DNA of 57,739 nt from positions 1-57,739 of the forward strand of contig DATJYL010000056.1 in NCBI GenBank assembly GCA_035499655.1. Reading direction: 5' to 3'. The DNA is from Pirellulales bacterium. Its GTDB lineage: Bacteria > Planctomycetota > Planctomycetia > Pirellulales > JADZDJ01. Of the stretch, positions 44,615-52,694 are shown in pieces. Each line of letters starts with the position of its first letter. The first letter of the stretch is position 1. The position numbers and the translations under genes were made by a program. Below the pieces are notes generated by a model. The model was given only the letters and a program-made list of their open reading frames with translations, was not told where the DNA came from and made no database searches.

Positions 44615-44635
44615 CCGCCAAAAACCAATTGGCGG
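44615..44635. repeat. 7-bp inverted repeat
   Basis: CCGCCAA (44615-44621) pairs perfectly with TTGGCGG (44629-44635) around a 7-base loop. No strong T run follows; it may be a second transcript-end hairpin. Confidence 0.4.
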
Positions 44636-44801
44636 CTTGCATTTCCAGCCACGGCGCGATAGGCATATCGTATCGCTAAATTCATTTCTGCCCGTTCTCC
44701 CTCCCCAACATGTTGCGGCTCTGGATCCACGCCGCTAGGGCGGGGTGTAAACTTTGGCTCACTTGCCTCTGGCGAAAGCCATCTGCTTCAAGGACCTTTC
44801 C

Positions 44802-45293
44802 ATGACGGAAGCCGGCAAAACAAAAACCGCTCAGCCTAAAGCCCCCTCGCAAAAATCGGCCGCCAAACATCAACCGGATGGACCGCAACGAGTCGCCCCA
44901 CAAACAGCCGCTACAGCCAAAGTCGCCTCATCAACCAAGCGAATTTTACTGGTCGACGACGATCAGGAAATTGTGGAATCGATGCGAATGGCATTGGAAG
45001 CCCACGGCTACCAGGTAATGGTTGCTCGTGATGGCAATCAAGGCTTAGTCCTGTGCGAACGGGAGGATCCCGATTTGGTGATTCTCGACATGATGATGCC
45101 CAAACGCAGCGGATTTTTGGTCCTCGAAAAACTCCGCCGCACCCGGCCCGTGCCGCTGCGGATCATTATGATTACCGCCAACGAAGGCAGCCGCCACAAG
45201 GCCTATGCGGAGATGCTGGGCGTCGACGATTACATCCGCAAGCCGTTCGCCATGGACCGGCTCATGGAAAGCGTCGAACGCTTGTTGACCTAG
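44802..45293 (+). CDS. Receiver-only response regulator with disordered N-terminus
   Basis: A 163-residue protein. ATG 44802 has AAGGA 8 nt upstream, favoured over an in-frame TTG at 44754. Residues 1-45 are Lys/Ala/Pro/Gln-rich and probably disordered. The CheY-like receiver follows: acidic triad D52-D54 in LLVDDDQ, phospho-acceptor D96 in LVILDMMMP, a MITAN segment for the switch Thr, and K147 in YIRKPF. There is no output domain, so it acts by protein contact or phosphotransfer. No histidine kinase is adjacent. Confidence 0.88.
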   Translation: MTEAGKTKTAQPKAPSQKSAAKHQPDGPQRVAPQTAATAKVASSTKRILLVDDDQEIVESMRMALEAHGYQVMVARDGNQGLVLCEREDPDLVILDMMMPKRSGFLVLEKLRRTRPVPLRIIMITANEGSRHKAYAEMLGVDDYIRKPFAMDRLMESVERLLT

Positions 45294-45722
45294 CGCATCG
45301 GGCTGGTCCAGCCTCCATTCCGCTTTTGCTGCTGCCATTTTTTCGCTTTGCCGCCATTTGGCCCAAAAACTGCTATTGATTCAATCGGGGTTTGTGGAAA
45401 TACTTAGGATAGTGGGCACAGAGCATGCCAGCCGCCCAACTATTTGCTGGTCTGCCACGAACGAGAAGTAGGCTCCCGCCAGTCCACCGCCTCGACACCA
45501 CTCATCCTGCTCTTTTGCAACCCTCTCTTACGCTTGCAGAGGCTCTGCGAGTTCCTAGGCGTTTCGTTGGTAGCCGTACTTAGCTTACATGCTGCGCGAA
45601 ACACCACCACTGGAGTTCCGGGCTTTTGCCTGCGCGTAGGGCCATATGACCTGTAGATATTCCCTTTGACCATAGCGCCCATGAATCCCTGACTCCCGAA
45701 CTCCCGACGCGGAGGACTTGCC
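45294..45722. other. Intergenic region upstream of prkA
   Basis: There is no supported gene in 429 bases. Near its end, 45683-45706 is a phrase built from repeated 'CTCCCGA' words of the type scattered between genes in planctomycetes. A promoter for the prkA cluster should lie here but was not recognised. Confidence 0.4.
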
Positions 45723-47768
45723 ATGACCGGCGGCCGCGAACTTGTTTCTCTGATTGGACAACGACAAGACCTGGACCAATTTCGTAAAAAAAACTGGGAA
45801 GGGACTTTCGACCAATATCTTGATGTCGTTTCTCAGGATGGCCGTGTTACACGCAATGCCTTCCAACGCGTGTACGACATGATCCTTTCCTACGGCACCG
45901 AAACCTATGAGGTCGCCCGCGAAAAACGCCTCCACTACAAGTTTTTCGGCGACCCCGATTTCGGCGGCCGCGACGCCGTGTTCGGGCTAGATCAAGCCCT
46001 CACGCAATTGGTCAATGCCTTCAAAAGTGCGGCCCAAGGCTACGGTATCGAAAAGCGGGTCCTCTTGTTACACGGCCCCGTCGGAAGCAGCAAAAGCACC
46101 ATCGCTCGGTTGTTGAAAAAAGGCCTGGAGCGTTACTCGCAGGGGGACGATGGCGCCCTCTACACGCTGGGCTGGGTCGATCTGGAAGATCCCGATCAGG
46201 TGCATTGGTGCCCGATGCACGAGGAGCCACTGCACCTAATTCCGTCACGCTTCCGCGACGAAATTCAAACACGCCTGAATGCCAAGCGCGCCCCGCACGA
46301 TTTCCAAGTCCGCATCCAGGGCGAGCTGTGCCCCTTCTGCCGCTATGTTTATGGCGAACGCCTCAAACGCTACGACGGCGATTGGACCCGCGTCATTGCC
46401 GACGTCCGCGTCAAGCGGCTCATCCTGAGCGAGCAAGATCGGTTGGGCATCGGCACGTTCCAACCCAAGGACGAAAAAAATCAAGATAGCACCGAGCTCA
46501 CCGGCGACGTCAATTATCGCAAAATCGCACAGTACGGCAGCGACAGCGACCCACGCGCCTTCAATTTCGATGGCGAATTCAACATCGCCAATCGCGGCAT
46601 CATCGAATTTGTCGAAGTACTCAAGCTAGACGTGGCGTTCCTCTACGACCTGCTGGGCGCCAGCCAGGAACACAAAGTCAAGCCCAAGAAATTCGCGCAA
46701 ACCGACATCGACGAAGTCATCGTCGGCCACACCAACGAGCCGGAATATCGCCGTTTGCAAAATAACGAGTTCATGGAGGCGCTCCGCGACCGCACCGTGA
46801 AAATCGACGTTCCCTACGTCACCACGCTGACCGACGAAATCAAAATTTACGAGAAAGATTACAACAAGCAAAAAGTGCTGGGCAAGCACATCTCTCCCCA
46901 CACCATCGAAATCGCCGCCATGTGGGCCATTCTCACGCGGCTGGAAGAACCCAAAAATGCGAACCTTTCTCTGTTGCAAAAGCTCAAACTTTACAACGGG
47001 AAAACGCTCCCCGGCTTCACCGAAGACAACGTGAAAGAACTGCGCGAACAAGCCGCCAGCGAAGGCATGCTCGGCATTTCGCCCCGTTATGTCCAAGACA
47101 AAATTTCCAACGCCTTGGTCTCCCACCCCGAGGCCACCAGCGTTAACCCATTCATGGTGCTCAACGAGTTGGAATCGGGCCTGAAACACCACAGCCTCAT
47201 CACCAACGAGGAAACGCGCAATCACTACCGCGAACTCATTGGCGTGGTCAAGCAGGAATACACCAACATCGTGAAGAACGAAGTGCAACGGGCCATCGCC
47301 GCCGACGAAGATGCCCTCAAGCGCCTCTGCTCCAACTACATCGACAATGTCAAAGCCTACACGCAGCGCGAAAAAGTCCGCAACAAGTTTACCGGCCAAT
47401 ACGAGGAACCCGACGAACGGCTGATGCGTTCCATCGAAGATAAAATTGACATCCCCGACAGCCGTAAGGATGATTTCCGCCGCGAAATCATGAACTACAT
47501 CGGCGCGCTGCTCATCGACGGCCGCACTTTCGATTACAAAAGCAACGAACGTCTCCACCGCGCGCTGGAACTGAAGCTATTCGAAGATCAAAAGGACACC
47601 ATCAAGCTCACCAGCCTGGTTTCCAACGTCGTCGATGCCGACACCCAAGCCAAAATCGACGTGGTCAAAAGCCGCTTAATCCGCGATTTTGGCTACGACC
47701 AGGAAAGCGCCACCGACGTCTTAAACTACGTCGCCAGCATTTTCGCCCGCGGCGATGCAAAACAGTAA
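45723..47768 (+). CDS. prkA: PrkA-family serine protein kinase / AAA protein
   Basis: A 681-residue cytoplasmic protein. GGAGG precedes the ATG. The N-terminal PrkA AAA domain has [20 protein letters not shown], with Walker A starting at G118. Conserved PrkA segments include [53 protein letters not shown] and a C-terminal kinase-like domain ending in [12 protein letters not shown]. The length fits the family (about 640-690). PrkA, YeaH and SpoVR/YcgB are linked in many bacteria and respond to nutrient or general stress; here all three are consecutive in that order, which supports the assignment. Confidence 0.95.
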   Translation: MTGGRELVSLIGQRQDLDQFRKKNWEGTFDQYLDVVSQDGRVTRNAFQRVYDMILSYGTETYEVAREKRLHYKFFGDPDFGGRDAVFGLDQALTQLVNAFKSAAQGYGIEKRVLLLHGPVGSSKSTIARLLKKGLERYSQGDDGALYTLGWVDLEDPDQVHWCPMHEEPLHLIPSRFRDEIQTRLNAKRAPHDFQVRIQGELCPFCRYVYGERLKRYDGDWTRVIADVRVKRLILSEQDRLGIGTFQPKDEKNQDSTELTGDVNYRKIAQYGSDSDPRAFNFDGEFNIANRGIIEFVEVLKLDVAFLYDLLGASQEHKVKPKKFAQTDIDEVIVGHTNEPEYRRLQNNEFMEALRDRTVKIDVPYVTTLTDEIKIYEKDYNKQKVLGKHISPHTIEIAAMWAILTRLEEPKNANLSLLQKLKLYNGKTLPGFTEDNVKELREQAASEGMLGISPRYVQDKISNALVSHPEATSVNPFMVLNELESGLKHHSLITNEETRNHYRELIGVVKQEYTNIVKNEVQRAIAADEDALKRLCSNYIDNVKAYTQREKVRNKFTGQYEEPDERLMRSIEDKIDIPDSRKDDFRREIMNYIGALLIDGRTFDYKSNERLHRALELKLFEDQKDTIKLTSLVSNVVDADTQAKIDVVKSRLIRDFGYDQESATDVLNYVASIFARGDAKQ

Positions 47769-47790
47769 ACAGAATATGGAAGATCCATCT

Positions 47791-47821
47791 GCGGGGCACG
47801 CCCCCGCGCTTGCGGTTTAGC
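47791..47821 (+). repeat. prkA-yeaH spacer hairpin and repeat word
   Basis: GCGGGG (47791-47796) pairs with CCCCGC (47802-47807). The adjoining CGCTTGCGGTTTAGC (47807-47821) matches CGCTTGCGGCTTAGC at 50586-50600 with one difference. It fills the 57-base gap before the yeaH start and may act as an intercistronic stability element. Confidence 0.5.
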
Positions 47822-47825
47822 TGTT

Positions 47826-48941
47826 ATGGTTCTTAACATCGATCACGATCATCGTCGCTTTCGCCACATTGTGCGGGGCAAAATTCGCGAAAATCTGCGG
47901 AAGTACATCACACATGGCGAGATGATCGGCCGCAAAGGGGGCGACTTGGTCAGCATCCCGCTGCCGCAACTCGACGTGCCACACTTTCGCTATGGAAAAA
48001 ACGGCTCCGGCGGAGCAGGGCAGGGCGATGGCGAAGTAGGCCAGCCCATTGCCGGCGGGGGCGGCGGAGATAAAGGCGATGGCAAAGGCCACGCCGGTAG
48101 CGAGCCCGGCCAGCACATCCTGGAAGTCGATGTGCCGCTGGAAGAATTGGCGGCCATCCTGGGGGACGAACTGGAACTGCCCCACATCGAGCCCAAAGGC
48201 GCCGCCACCATCAGCCAGGAAAAATCAAAGTACGACAGCATCCGCCGCACGGGCCCGGAATCGCTGCGCCATCGCAAGCGAACGTATTTCCAGGCCTTGC
48301 GACGGCAAATCACGACCGGCACCTACGATCCGCACAAGCCCCTGATCGTCCCCATTCCTGATGACAAACGTTACCGCTCGTGGAGCACGATTCAACAGCC
48401 CCAGGCCAATGCTCTCATCATTTACATGATGGATGTCTCCGGCTCCATGACCGACGACCAAAAGGAAATTGTCCGCACCGAGGCCTTCTGGATCGACACC
48501 TGGCTCAACAGTCAATACGACGGCGTCGAAGTCCGTTATATCATTCACGACGCCGTGGCCCGCCTGGTCGATGAAGACACGTTTTATCACACCCGCGAAA
48601 GCGGCGGCACGCGCATCAGCTCGGCCTACAAAGTCGCCGGCGACCTCATCCGCCGCGAGTTCGATCCCGCCGCCTGGAACATCTACGGCTTCCAGTTCTC
48701 CGACGGCGATAATTGGGGGGAAGACAACGACCAAAGCCTCCGCTTGTTGGCCGAAGATTTATTGCCCACTGTCAATTTGTTCTGCTACGGCCAGGTGGAA
48801 AGCCCCTACGGCAGCGGCGAATACATCCGCGCCCTCCGCAACCGCTTCGGTGAAAAGCACGACAAGCTGGTGCTCTCGGAAATCGAAGACAAAGAAGGCA
48901 TTTACAAATCGATCAAAGCATTTCTCGGTAAAGGAAAGTGA
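47826..48941 (+). CDS. yeaH: YeaH/YhbH family protein (DUF444)
   Basis: A 371-residue protein. The start [26 protein letters not shown] is typical of DUF444. A Gly-rich linker at about residues 55-95 ([15 protein letters not shown]) is a normal family feature. A VWA-like domain carries the MIDAS motif [11 protein letters not shown] near residue 202, then [10 protein letters not shown]. The C-terminus has YFAYGQVE-like [17 protein letters not shown]. It works with PrkA and SpoVR, whose genes flank it. The molecular role of YeaH remains poorly defined. Confidence 0.93.
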   Translation: MVLNIDHDHRRFRHIVRGKIRENLRKYITHGEMIGRKGGDLVSIPLPQLDVPHFRYGKNGSGGAGQGDGEVGQPIAGGGGGDKGDGKGHAGSEPGQHILEVDVPLEELAAILGDELELPHIEPKGAATISQEKSKYDSIRRTGPESLRHRKRTYFQALRRQITTGTYDPHKPLIVPIPDDKRYRSWSTIQQPQANALIIYMMDVSGSMTDDQKEIVRTEAFWIDTWLNSQYDGVEVRYIIHDAVARLVDEDTFYHTRESGGTRISSAYKVAGDLIRREFDPAAWNIYGFQFSDGDNWGEDNDQSLRLLAEDLLPTVNLFCYGQVESPYGSGEYIRALRNRFGEKHDKLVLSEIEDKEGIYKSIKAFLGKGK

Positions 48942-48945
48942 TATC

Positions 48946-48967
48946 AAGCCGCGACCGTTGGTCGCGC
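48946..48967. repeat. Palindromic repeat, copy 1, directly after yeaH
   Basis: Identical over 22 bases to 50540-50561. CGCGACC (48950-48956) and GGTCGCG (48960-48966) form a 7-bp stem with a GTT loop. It starts 4 bases after the yeaH stop codon. Confidence 0.85.
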
Positions 48968-48972
48968 CGCCG

Positions 48973-49018
48973 ACCGATCACCGCTTATCGCTAGTTGCTA
49001 ACCGCTAATCGCTTGATC
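48973..49018. repeat. Low-diversity repeat tract abutting the spoVR start
   Basis: The tract is made of reiterated CGCTTATCGCT / GTTGCTAACCGCT / AATCGCT words and runs up to the ATG at 49019. It leaves no recognisable Shine-Dalgarno sequence in front of spoVR. Confidence 0.5.
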
Positions 49019-50533
49019 ATGGCCACCGTCACCCATTTCGATCCGTTGCCCGGTTACCTGGCCGACATCCAGCGGCAAATGGAAGAATACGCGCGCGGCT
49101 ATGGGCTGGATTTTTATCCCACCATTTTCGAAGTCGTCGATTACGACCAGCTCAACGAAATCGCGGCCTACGGCGGTTTCCCCACGCGCTATCCGCACTG
49201 GCGGTTCGGCATGGAGTACGAACAGTTGGCCAAAGGCTACGAATACGGCCTGCAAAAAATTTACGAGCTCGTCATCAACAACGATCCCTGCTACGCCTAC
49301 TTGATGCGGTCCAACCACACGACCGATCAAAAACTGGTCATGGCCCACGTCTACGGCCACTGCGATTTCTTCAAAAACAACAATTGGTTCAGTCAAACCA
49401 ATCGCAAAATGATGGACGAAATGGCCAATCATGGCAATCGTGTGCGGCGCTACATGGATCGGTTCGGCGTGGAGGAGGTGGAAAACTTTATTGACGGCTG
49501 CCTGAGCATCGAAGATTTAATCGACGTTCATGCGCCGTTTATCAAACGCACTGCGGACAAGCCCAAGTACGAATTCAAACGTGCCGACGAGGAAGAACTA
49601 TCGCCGGTGGCCGGTCGCTTTGCCGCCAAGCATTATCTCGAATCATTCGTCAATCCGCCCGATGTCTTGCTGGCCGAATCGGAGCGGATGCGGAAAGAAA
49701 AAGAACTCGAAGAACGTCGCCCCAGTGGCCCAGCCCGCGATGTGATGAAATTCATTCTCGACCATGCCCCGCTCAAGCCCTGGCAGTCCGACGTGCTGTC
49801 GATCATCCGCGAAGAAGCCTATTATTTCGCCCCCCAAGGCCAAACCAAAATTATGAATGAAGGTTGGGCCAGCTACTGGCACAGCACCATTATGACCCGC
49901 CAAGGGCTGGAGCCGGCCGATGTCGTCAATTACGCCGATCATCACAGCGGCACTATGGCCAGCAGCCCCACGCGGCTCAATCCGTACAAGTTGGGCATCG
50001 AATTGCTGCGCGACATCGAAGACCGCTGGAACCGCGGCCGCTTCGGTAAGGATTTCGACGAGTGCGACGACATGGGCCAGCGCCGTGCCTGGGATACGCA
50101 CGCCGGCCTGGGCCGCCAAAAAATCTTCGAGGTTCGACGCATTTACAACGACCTGATGTTCATCGACGAGTTCCTCACGCTTGACTTTTGCCGCCAGCAC
50201 AAACTATTCTCGTTCAACTACCACGACGACACCGACACCTACAACATCGAAAGCCGCGAGTTCCCCAAAATCAAGGAACGGCTGCTGTACAACCTTACCA
50301 ACATGGGCCGTCCCATCATCCAGGTGCGCGAGGGCAACTACAAAAATCGCGGCGAGCTATTCCTGGAACACCTACACAATGGCGTCGATTTGCAAATCAG
50401 TTACGCCCATGACACGCTAGCCAATCTGCACCGCCTGTGGACGCGCCCCGTGCATATCGAAACCCTGGTCGAAGGCAAAAAAACTACGTTTTCGTTCGAC
50501 GGCAGCGAGCACAAGACCGAAACCGCCAAATAA
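49019..50533 (+). CDS. spoVR: SpoVR/YcgB family protein
   Basis: A 504-residue protein matching SpoVR/YcgB along its length. Segments include GLDFYPTIFEVVDYDQLNEI, YGGFPTRYPHWRFGMEYEQL, AHVYGHCDFFKNN, INEGWASYWHS-like MNEGWASYWHS, and YKLGIELLRDIEDRWNRGRF. ATG 49019 is preferred over an in-frame TTG at 48995 because family proteins begin shortly before the GLDFYP region. Together with prkA and yeaH it forms a stress-linked triad. SpoVR is not a sporulation marker here, since planctomycetes do not sporulate. Confidence 0.94.
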   Translation: MATVTHFDPLPGYLADIQRQMEEYARGYGLDFYPTIFEVVDYDQLNEIAAYGGFPTRYPHWRFGMEYEQLAKGYEYGLQKIYELVINNDPCYAYLMRSNHTTDQKLVMAHVYGHCDFFKNNNWFSQTNRKMMDEMANHGNRVRRYMDRFGVEEVENFIDGCLSIEDLIDVHAPFIKRTADKPKYEFKRADEEELSPVAGRFAAKHYLESFVNPPDVLLAESERMRKEKELEERRPSGPARDVMKFILDHAPLKPWQSDVLSIIREEAYYFAPQGQTKIMNEGWASYWHSTIMTRQGLEPADVVNYADHHSGTMASSPTRLNPYKLGIELLRDIEDRWNRGRFGKDFDECDDMGQRRAWDTHAGLGRQKIFEVRRIYNDLMFIDEFLTLDFCRQHKLFSFNYHDDTDTYNIESREFPKIKERLLYNLTNMGRPIIQVREGNYKNRGELFLEHLHNGVDLQISYAHDTLANLHRLWTRPVHIETLVEGKKTTFSFDGSEHKTETAK

Positions 50534-50539
50534 CTTACA

Positions 50540-50561
50540 AAGCCGCGACCGTTGGTCGCGC
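50540..50561. repeat. Palindromic repeat, copy 2, directly after spoVR
   Basis: Identical over 22 bases to 48946-48967, again beginning 6 bases after a stop codon. The stem is CGCGACC (50544-50550) with GGTCGCG (50554-50560). The word CGCTTGCGGCTTAGC (50586-50600) follows it. Confidence 0.85.
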
Positions 50562-50639
50562 GAAGTGCGATCCGACCGAACAATCCGCTTGCGGCTTAGC
50601 AGGAACCGATAACCGGTGACGACCTTCAACCATCCTGGC

Positions 50640-50684
50640 AACTAAACTTTTAGACTCTTCGACGATTAGACTTTTAGACCGTGT
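50640..50684. repeat. Tract of repeated 'TTAGACTTTTAGAC' words
   Basis: ACTTTTAGAC occurs twice, separated by TCTTCGACGAT-like sequence, in the spoVR-to-50783 gap. It looks like another member of the degenerate intergenic repeat families of this genome. Confidence 0.5.
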
Positions 50685-50782
50685 GACCCCCCTGGCCCAT
50701 AATTTGCAATAACCTCTCCCGCTTCTCGACGATAACACCATTAGCAAAACACCTTTGATTCCTCTGTTTTGTGAGATTCGCC

Positions 50783-51262
50783 ATGACTCTTAAATCTCAA
50801 GCCCAAACCGCTCTAACCAATCTGAATGCGTCGAATCAAACGTCACAAACACTTGCCATTGCCGATGGCGGCCAGCGTTTGACCGCCCACCTCGTCGCTC
50901 TCGATGCCTTGGCACTGGCGTTCGAGCACTTGACCCTGGTCAGCGACGCGCTTGCCACGGCCCCCATCGACCAGCTCAAAAAAGTAGCCGATTCACTTTC
51001 CAAGCGGCTCACCTATTTGTTGGAACCGATCAGCCCGATCGAAGTCGATGCCGATCAGTGCGTCGTTCAGCTCCGCTCCAATCCGCCGCAGCGCGACGAC
51101 AATGGTACCCAGTACTACGAACTGCTGGTCCGCCGAGGCGGCGAACTCAGCCTGCGTCGCTATCAAAAACAGTCCGGCGGTATTCGCCAACCGATTCCCG
51201 CCCAAGTCACCCGCGAAGTCTTCTTGCGGCTGGTTGACGATTTTGCCGACACCTCGCGGTAA
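50783..51262 (+). CDS. Small protein of unknown function in the prkA-yeaH-spoVR cluster
   Basis: A 159-residue soluble protein with no signal peptide or membrane segment. ATG 50783 is preferred over an in-frame GTG at 50771. Residues 1-80 are predicted helical (LTAHLVALDALALAFEHLTLVSDALA, shown in part). Residues 85-150 look like an alpha/beta domain: DADQCVVQLRSNPPQRDDNG, YYELLVRRGGELSLRRYQK, and a C-terminal FLRLVDDFADT. I do not recognise the family. Its place after spoVR, on the same strand, suggests a link with that cluster, but the 249-base gap means co-transcription is not certain. Confidence 0.7.
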   Translation: MTLKSQAQTALTNLNASNQTSQTLAIADGGQRLTAHLVALDALALAFEHLTLVSDALATAPIDQLKKVADSLSKRLTYLLEPISPIEVDADQCVVQLRSNPPQRDDNGTQYYELLVRRGGELSLRRYQKQSGGIRQPIPAQVTREVFLRLVDDFADTSR

Positions 51263-51278
51263 ATGAGCGTTCGTTTCG

Positions 51279-51293
51279 TCCGCTCGTCTTTAT
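51279..51293. repeat. Repeat word matching the 44512 hairpin arm
   Basis: TCCGCTCGTCTTTAT differs by one base from 44512-44526. It follows GAGCG (51264-51268), allowing a short GAGCG/CGCTC stem just after the stop at 51262, as at the other copy. Confidence 0.5.
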
Positions 51294-51357
51294 CGCCTTT
51301 CTCTGGGGCCAAGTCCCGTGGCTCCCGGCCGCCAGCCCAACTAGCGGCTTGCTCTTC

Positions 51358-51387
51358 CTCTGCGCCCTCTGGCGTCCTCTGCGGTGT
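51358..51387. repeat. CTCTGCG-word repeat tract
   Basis: The tract CCTCTGCGCCCTCTGGCGTC and the following CTCTGCGG reiterate CCTCTGCG/CCTCTGGCG in the gap before the sigma-factor gene. It resembles degenerate intergenic repeats seen elsewhere in planctomycete genomes. Confidence 0.45.
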
Positions 51388-51460
51388 TATATAATGCGGC
51401 AGTCATAATTGTCCTTTGTCTGCCTTCTGCTTTTTTATTTCTGTAAGATTTCCCACCCCC

Positions 51461-52123
51461 ATGCGTCTAATGCTGTTAACCATGAGCGACAGCCCGGCCA
51501 GCGCATCCGCCGCGTCCAGCGGGATTCGTCGGACGGCTCCGGCCGAGGACGAAACGGCGCTGCTTGCGCAGGCCAAAGTCGGCAGCTCATCGGCCTTCGA
51601 TCAAATCATCACCATTCATCAGGAGAAAATTGCCCGGCTGGTGCAGCGATTATTGGGCTGGCAGTCCGACGTCGACGACATCGTCCAAGATGTGTTCGTC
51701 GATGCCTTGAAAAACTTGCCTCGGTTCGATGGCCGCAGCAGTGTACTCACCTGGCTTACTCGCCTGGCCATTAACCGCTGCCGCAGCCACCAACGCCGGC
51801 AATGGCTCCGCCGCCATCTCCCGTTCGCTCCGTTTAGCCGCGACGCGCAGGCCGCCGGAGCGGAGCGCGCGAGTGCCATTACGGGCTCGTCCAGCAATGC
51901 AGAACACGAAATTATTACCGCAGAAACAATCGCTCAAGTTCACGCCGCCATCAAAAAACTGAACCAGCGCGACCGGGAAATTATCGTTTTGCGATACTTG
52001 GAAGAATTACCGATCGAACAAATCGCTCAAACATTAAAACGAACCCGCGGCGCGGTTGACGTGCGACTCAACCGTGCCAGGCGGCGACTCGAAGAGCTGC
52101 TGAAACCCTATATCGAGCAATGA
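51461..52123 (+). CDS. ECF-type RNA polymerase sigma factor
   Basis: A 220-residue sigma-70 family protein with regions 2 and 4 only. Region 2: AFDQIITIHQEKIARLVQRLL and DVDDIVQDVFVDALKNLPRF, then VLTWLTRLAINRCRSHQRR. Region 4: LNQRDREIIVLRYLEELPIE, QIAQTLKRTRGAVDVRLNRA. The region 2-4 linker is longer than usual and Ala/Ser-rich. The start is uncertain: ATGs at 51461, 51470 and 51482 are all in frame and none has a good ribosome-binding site. Its stop overlaps the next start (ATGA), typical of a sigma factor coupled to its regulator. Confidence 0.92.
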   Translation: MRLMLLTMSDSPASASAASSGIRRTAPAEDETALLAQAKVGSSSAFDQIITIHQEKIARLVQRLLGWQSDVDDIVQDVFVDALKNLPRFDGRSSVLTWLTRLAINRCRSHQRRQWLRRHLPFAPFSRDAQAAGAERASAITGSSSNAEHEIITAETIAQVHAAIKKLNQRDREIIVLRYLEELPIEQIAQTLKRTRGAVDVRLNRARRRLEELLKPYIEQ

Positions 52124-52680
52124 TTCAGAACGATCCACTCCTCCGTGCCTTACAAACTGCCGACGCTGCAGTGGGTAATCCTGCGCCCCCGGCCGATTTG
52201 CCGAAACGAGTTCGGCGACGGCATGCGCAACAAATGCGAAGCGTCAAACGGTTGAAAGTTGGCATGGTCGTTACTACCGGTGTCTTTGTCATCGCATCTG
52301 TGATTTTGCTCCACCAACGTTTGGTGCATTCCAACGCTTTAAGTGTCGGAAAAATTATCCAATTGCAATCCCAAGCCGACGCCTTGGGCGTCGAAGCTGA
52401 CGCCTTGGAAAAACAATTAAATCTCGCCCAGCAAGAACAAACCCGCCAAGACCTGCGCGACGAATATCGCCGGCAACTGGCCATCGATTCACACAACGCC
52501 ACCGAAGAATCGCCCATCGACCGCGCCGCCGCCATCGCCTTGTGCGAGGGGGACTATTACTGGGAACAACAAGCCCGACAACCGGCCCAAGCGGCTTACC
52601 AAAGCGTGCTCGACAACTTCCCCCACAGCCACTGGGCCGACGTGGCCAAAGAACGGTTAAGTCAATTTCAAATGAATTAA
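52120..52680 (+). CDS. Membrane protein coupled to the sigma factor
   Basis: A 186-residue protein with a basic N-terminal segment (PKRVRRRHAQQMRSVKRLK) and one membrane helix at about residues 48-66 (GMVVTTGVFVIASVILL). A coiled coil spans ~78-115 (QLQSQADALGVEADALEKQL). The C-terminal TPR-like unit reads ALCEGDYYWEQQARQPAQAA and YQSVLDNFPHSHWADVAKERL. It overlaps the sigma gene by 4 bases, so it is probably its regulator. It has no zinc-binding anti-sigma motif (H-x3-C-x2-C), so an anti-sigma role is inference from coupling alone. Confidence 0.75.
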   Translation: MIQNDPLLRALQTADAAVGNPAPPADLPKRVRRRHAQQMRSVKRLKVGMVVTTGVFVIASVILLHQRLVHSNALSVGKIIQLQSQADALGVEADALEKQLNLAQQEQTRQDLRDEYRRQLAIDSHNATEESPIDRAAAIALCEGDYYWEQQARQPAQAAYQSVLDNFPHSHWADVAKERLSQFQMN

Positions 52681-52694
52681 AGCTGAGGACAATT

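Larger units (their letters stand above)
44486..44801. other. Intergenic region with two hairpins
   Basis: No gene is seen. It contains the hairpin at 44498-44530, a second 7-bp inverted repeat at 44615-44635, and presumably the promoter of the response-regulator gene, which was not identified. Confidence 0.45.

Noticed and set aside
45444-45656. 70-residue plus-strand frame upstream of prkA
   Set aside because: It overlaps repeat-like intergenic sequence and has no ribosome-binding site.
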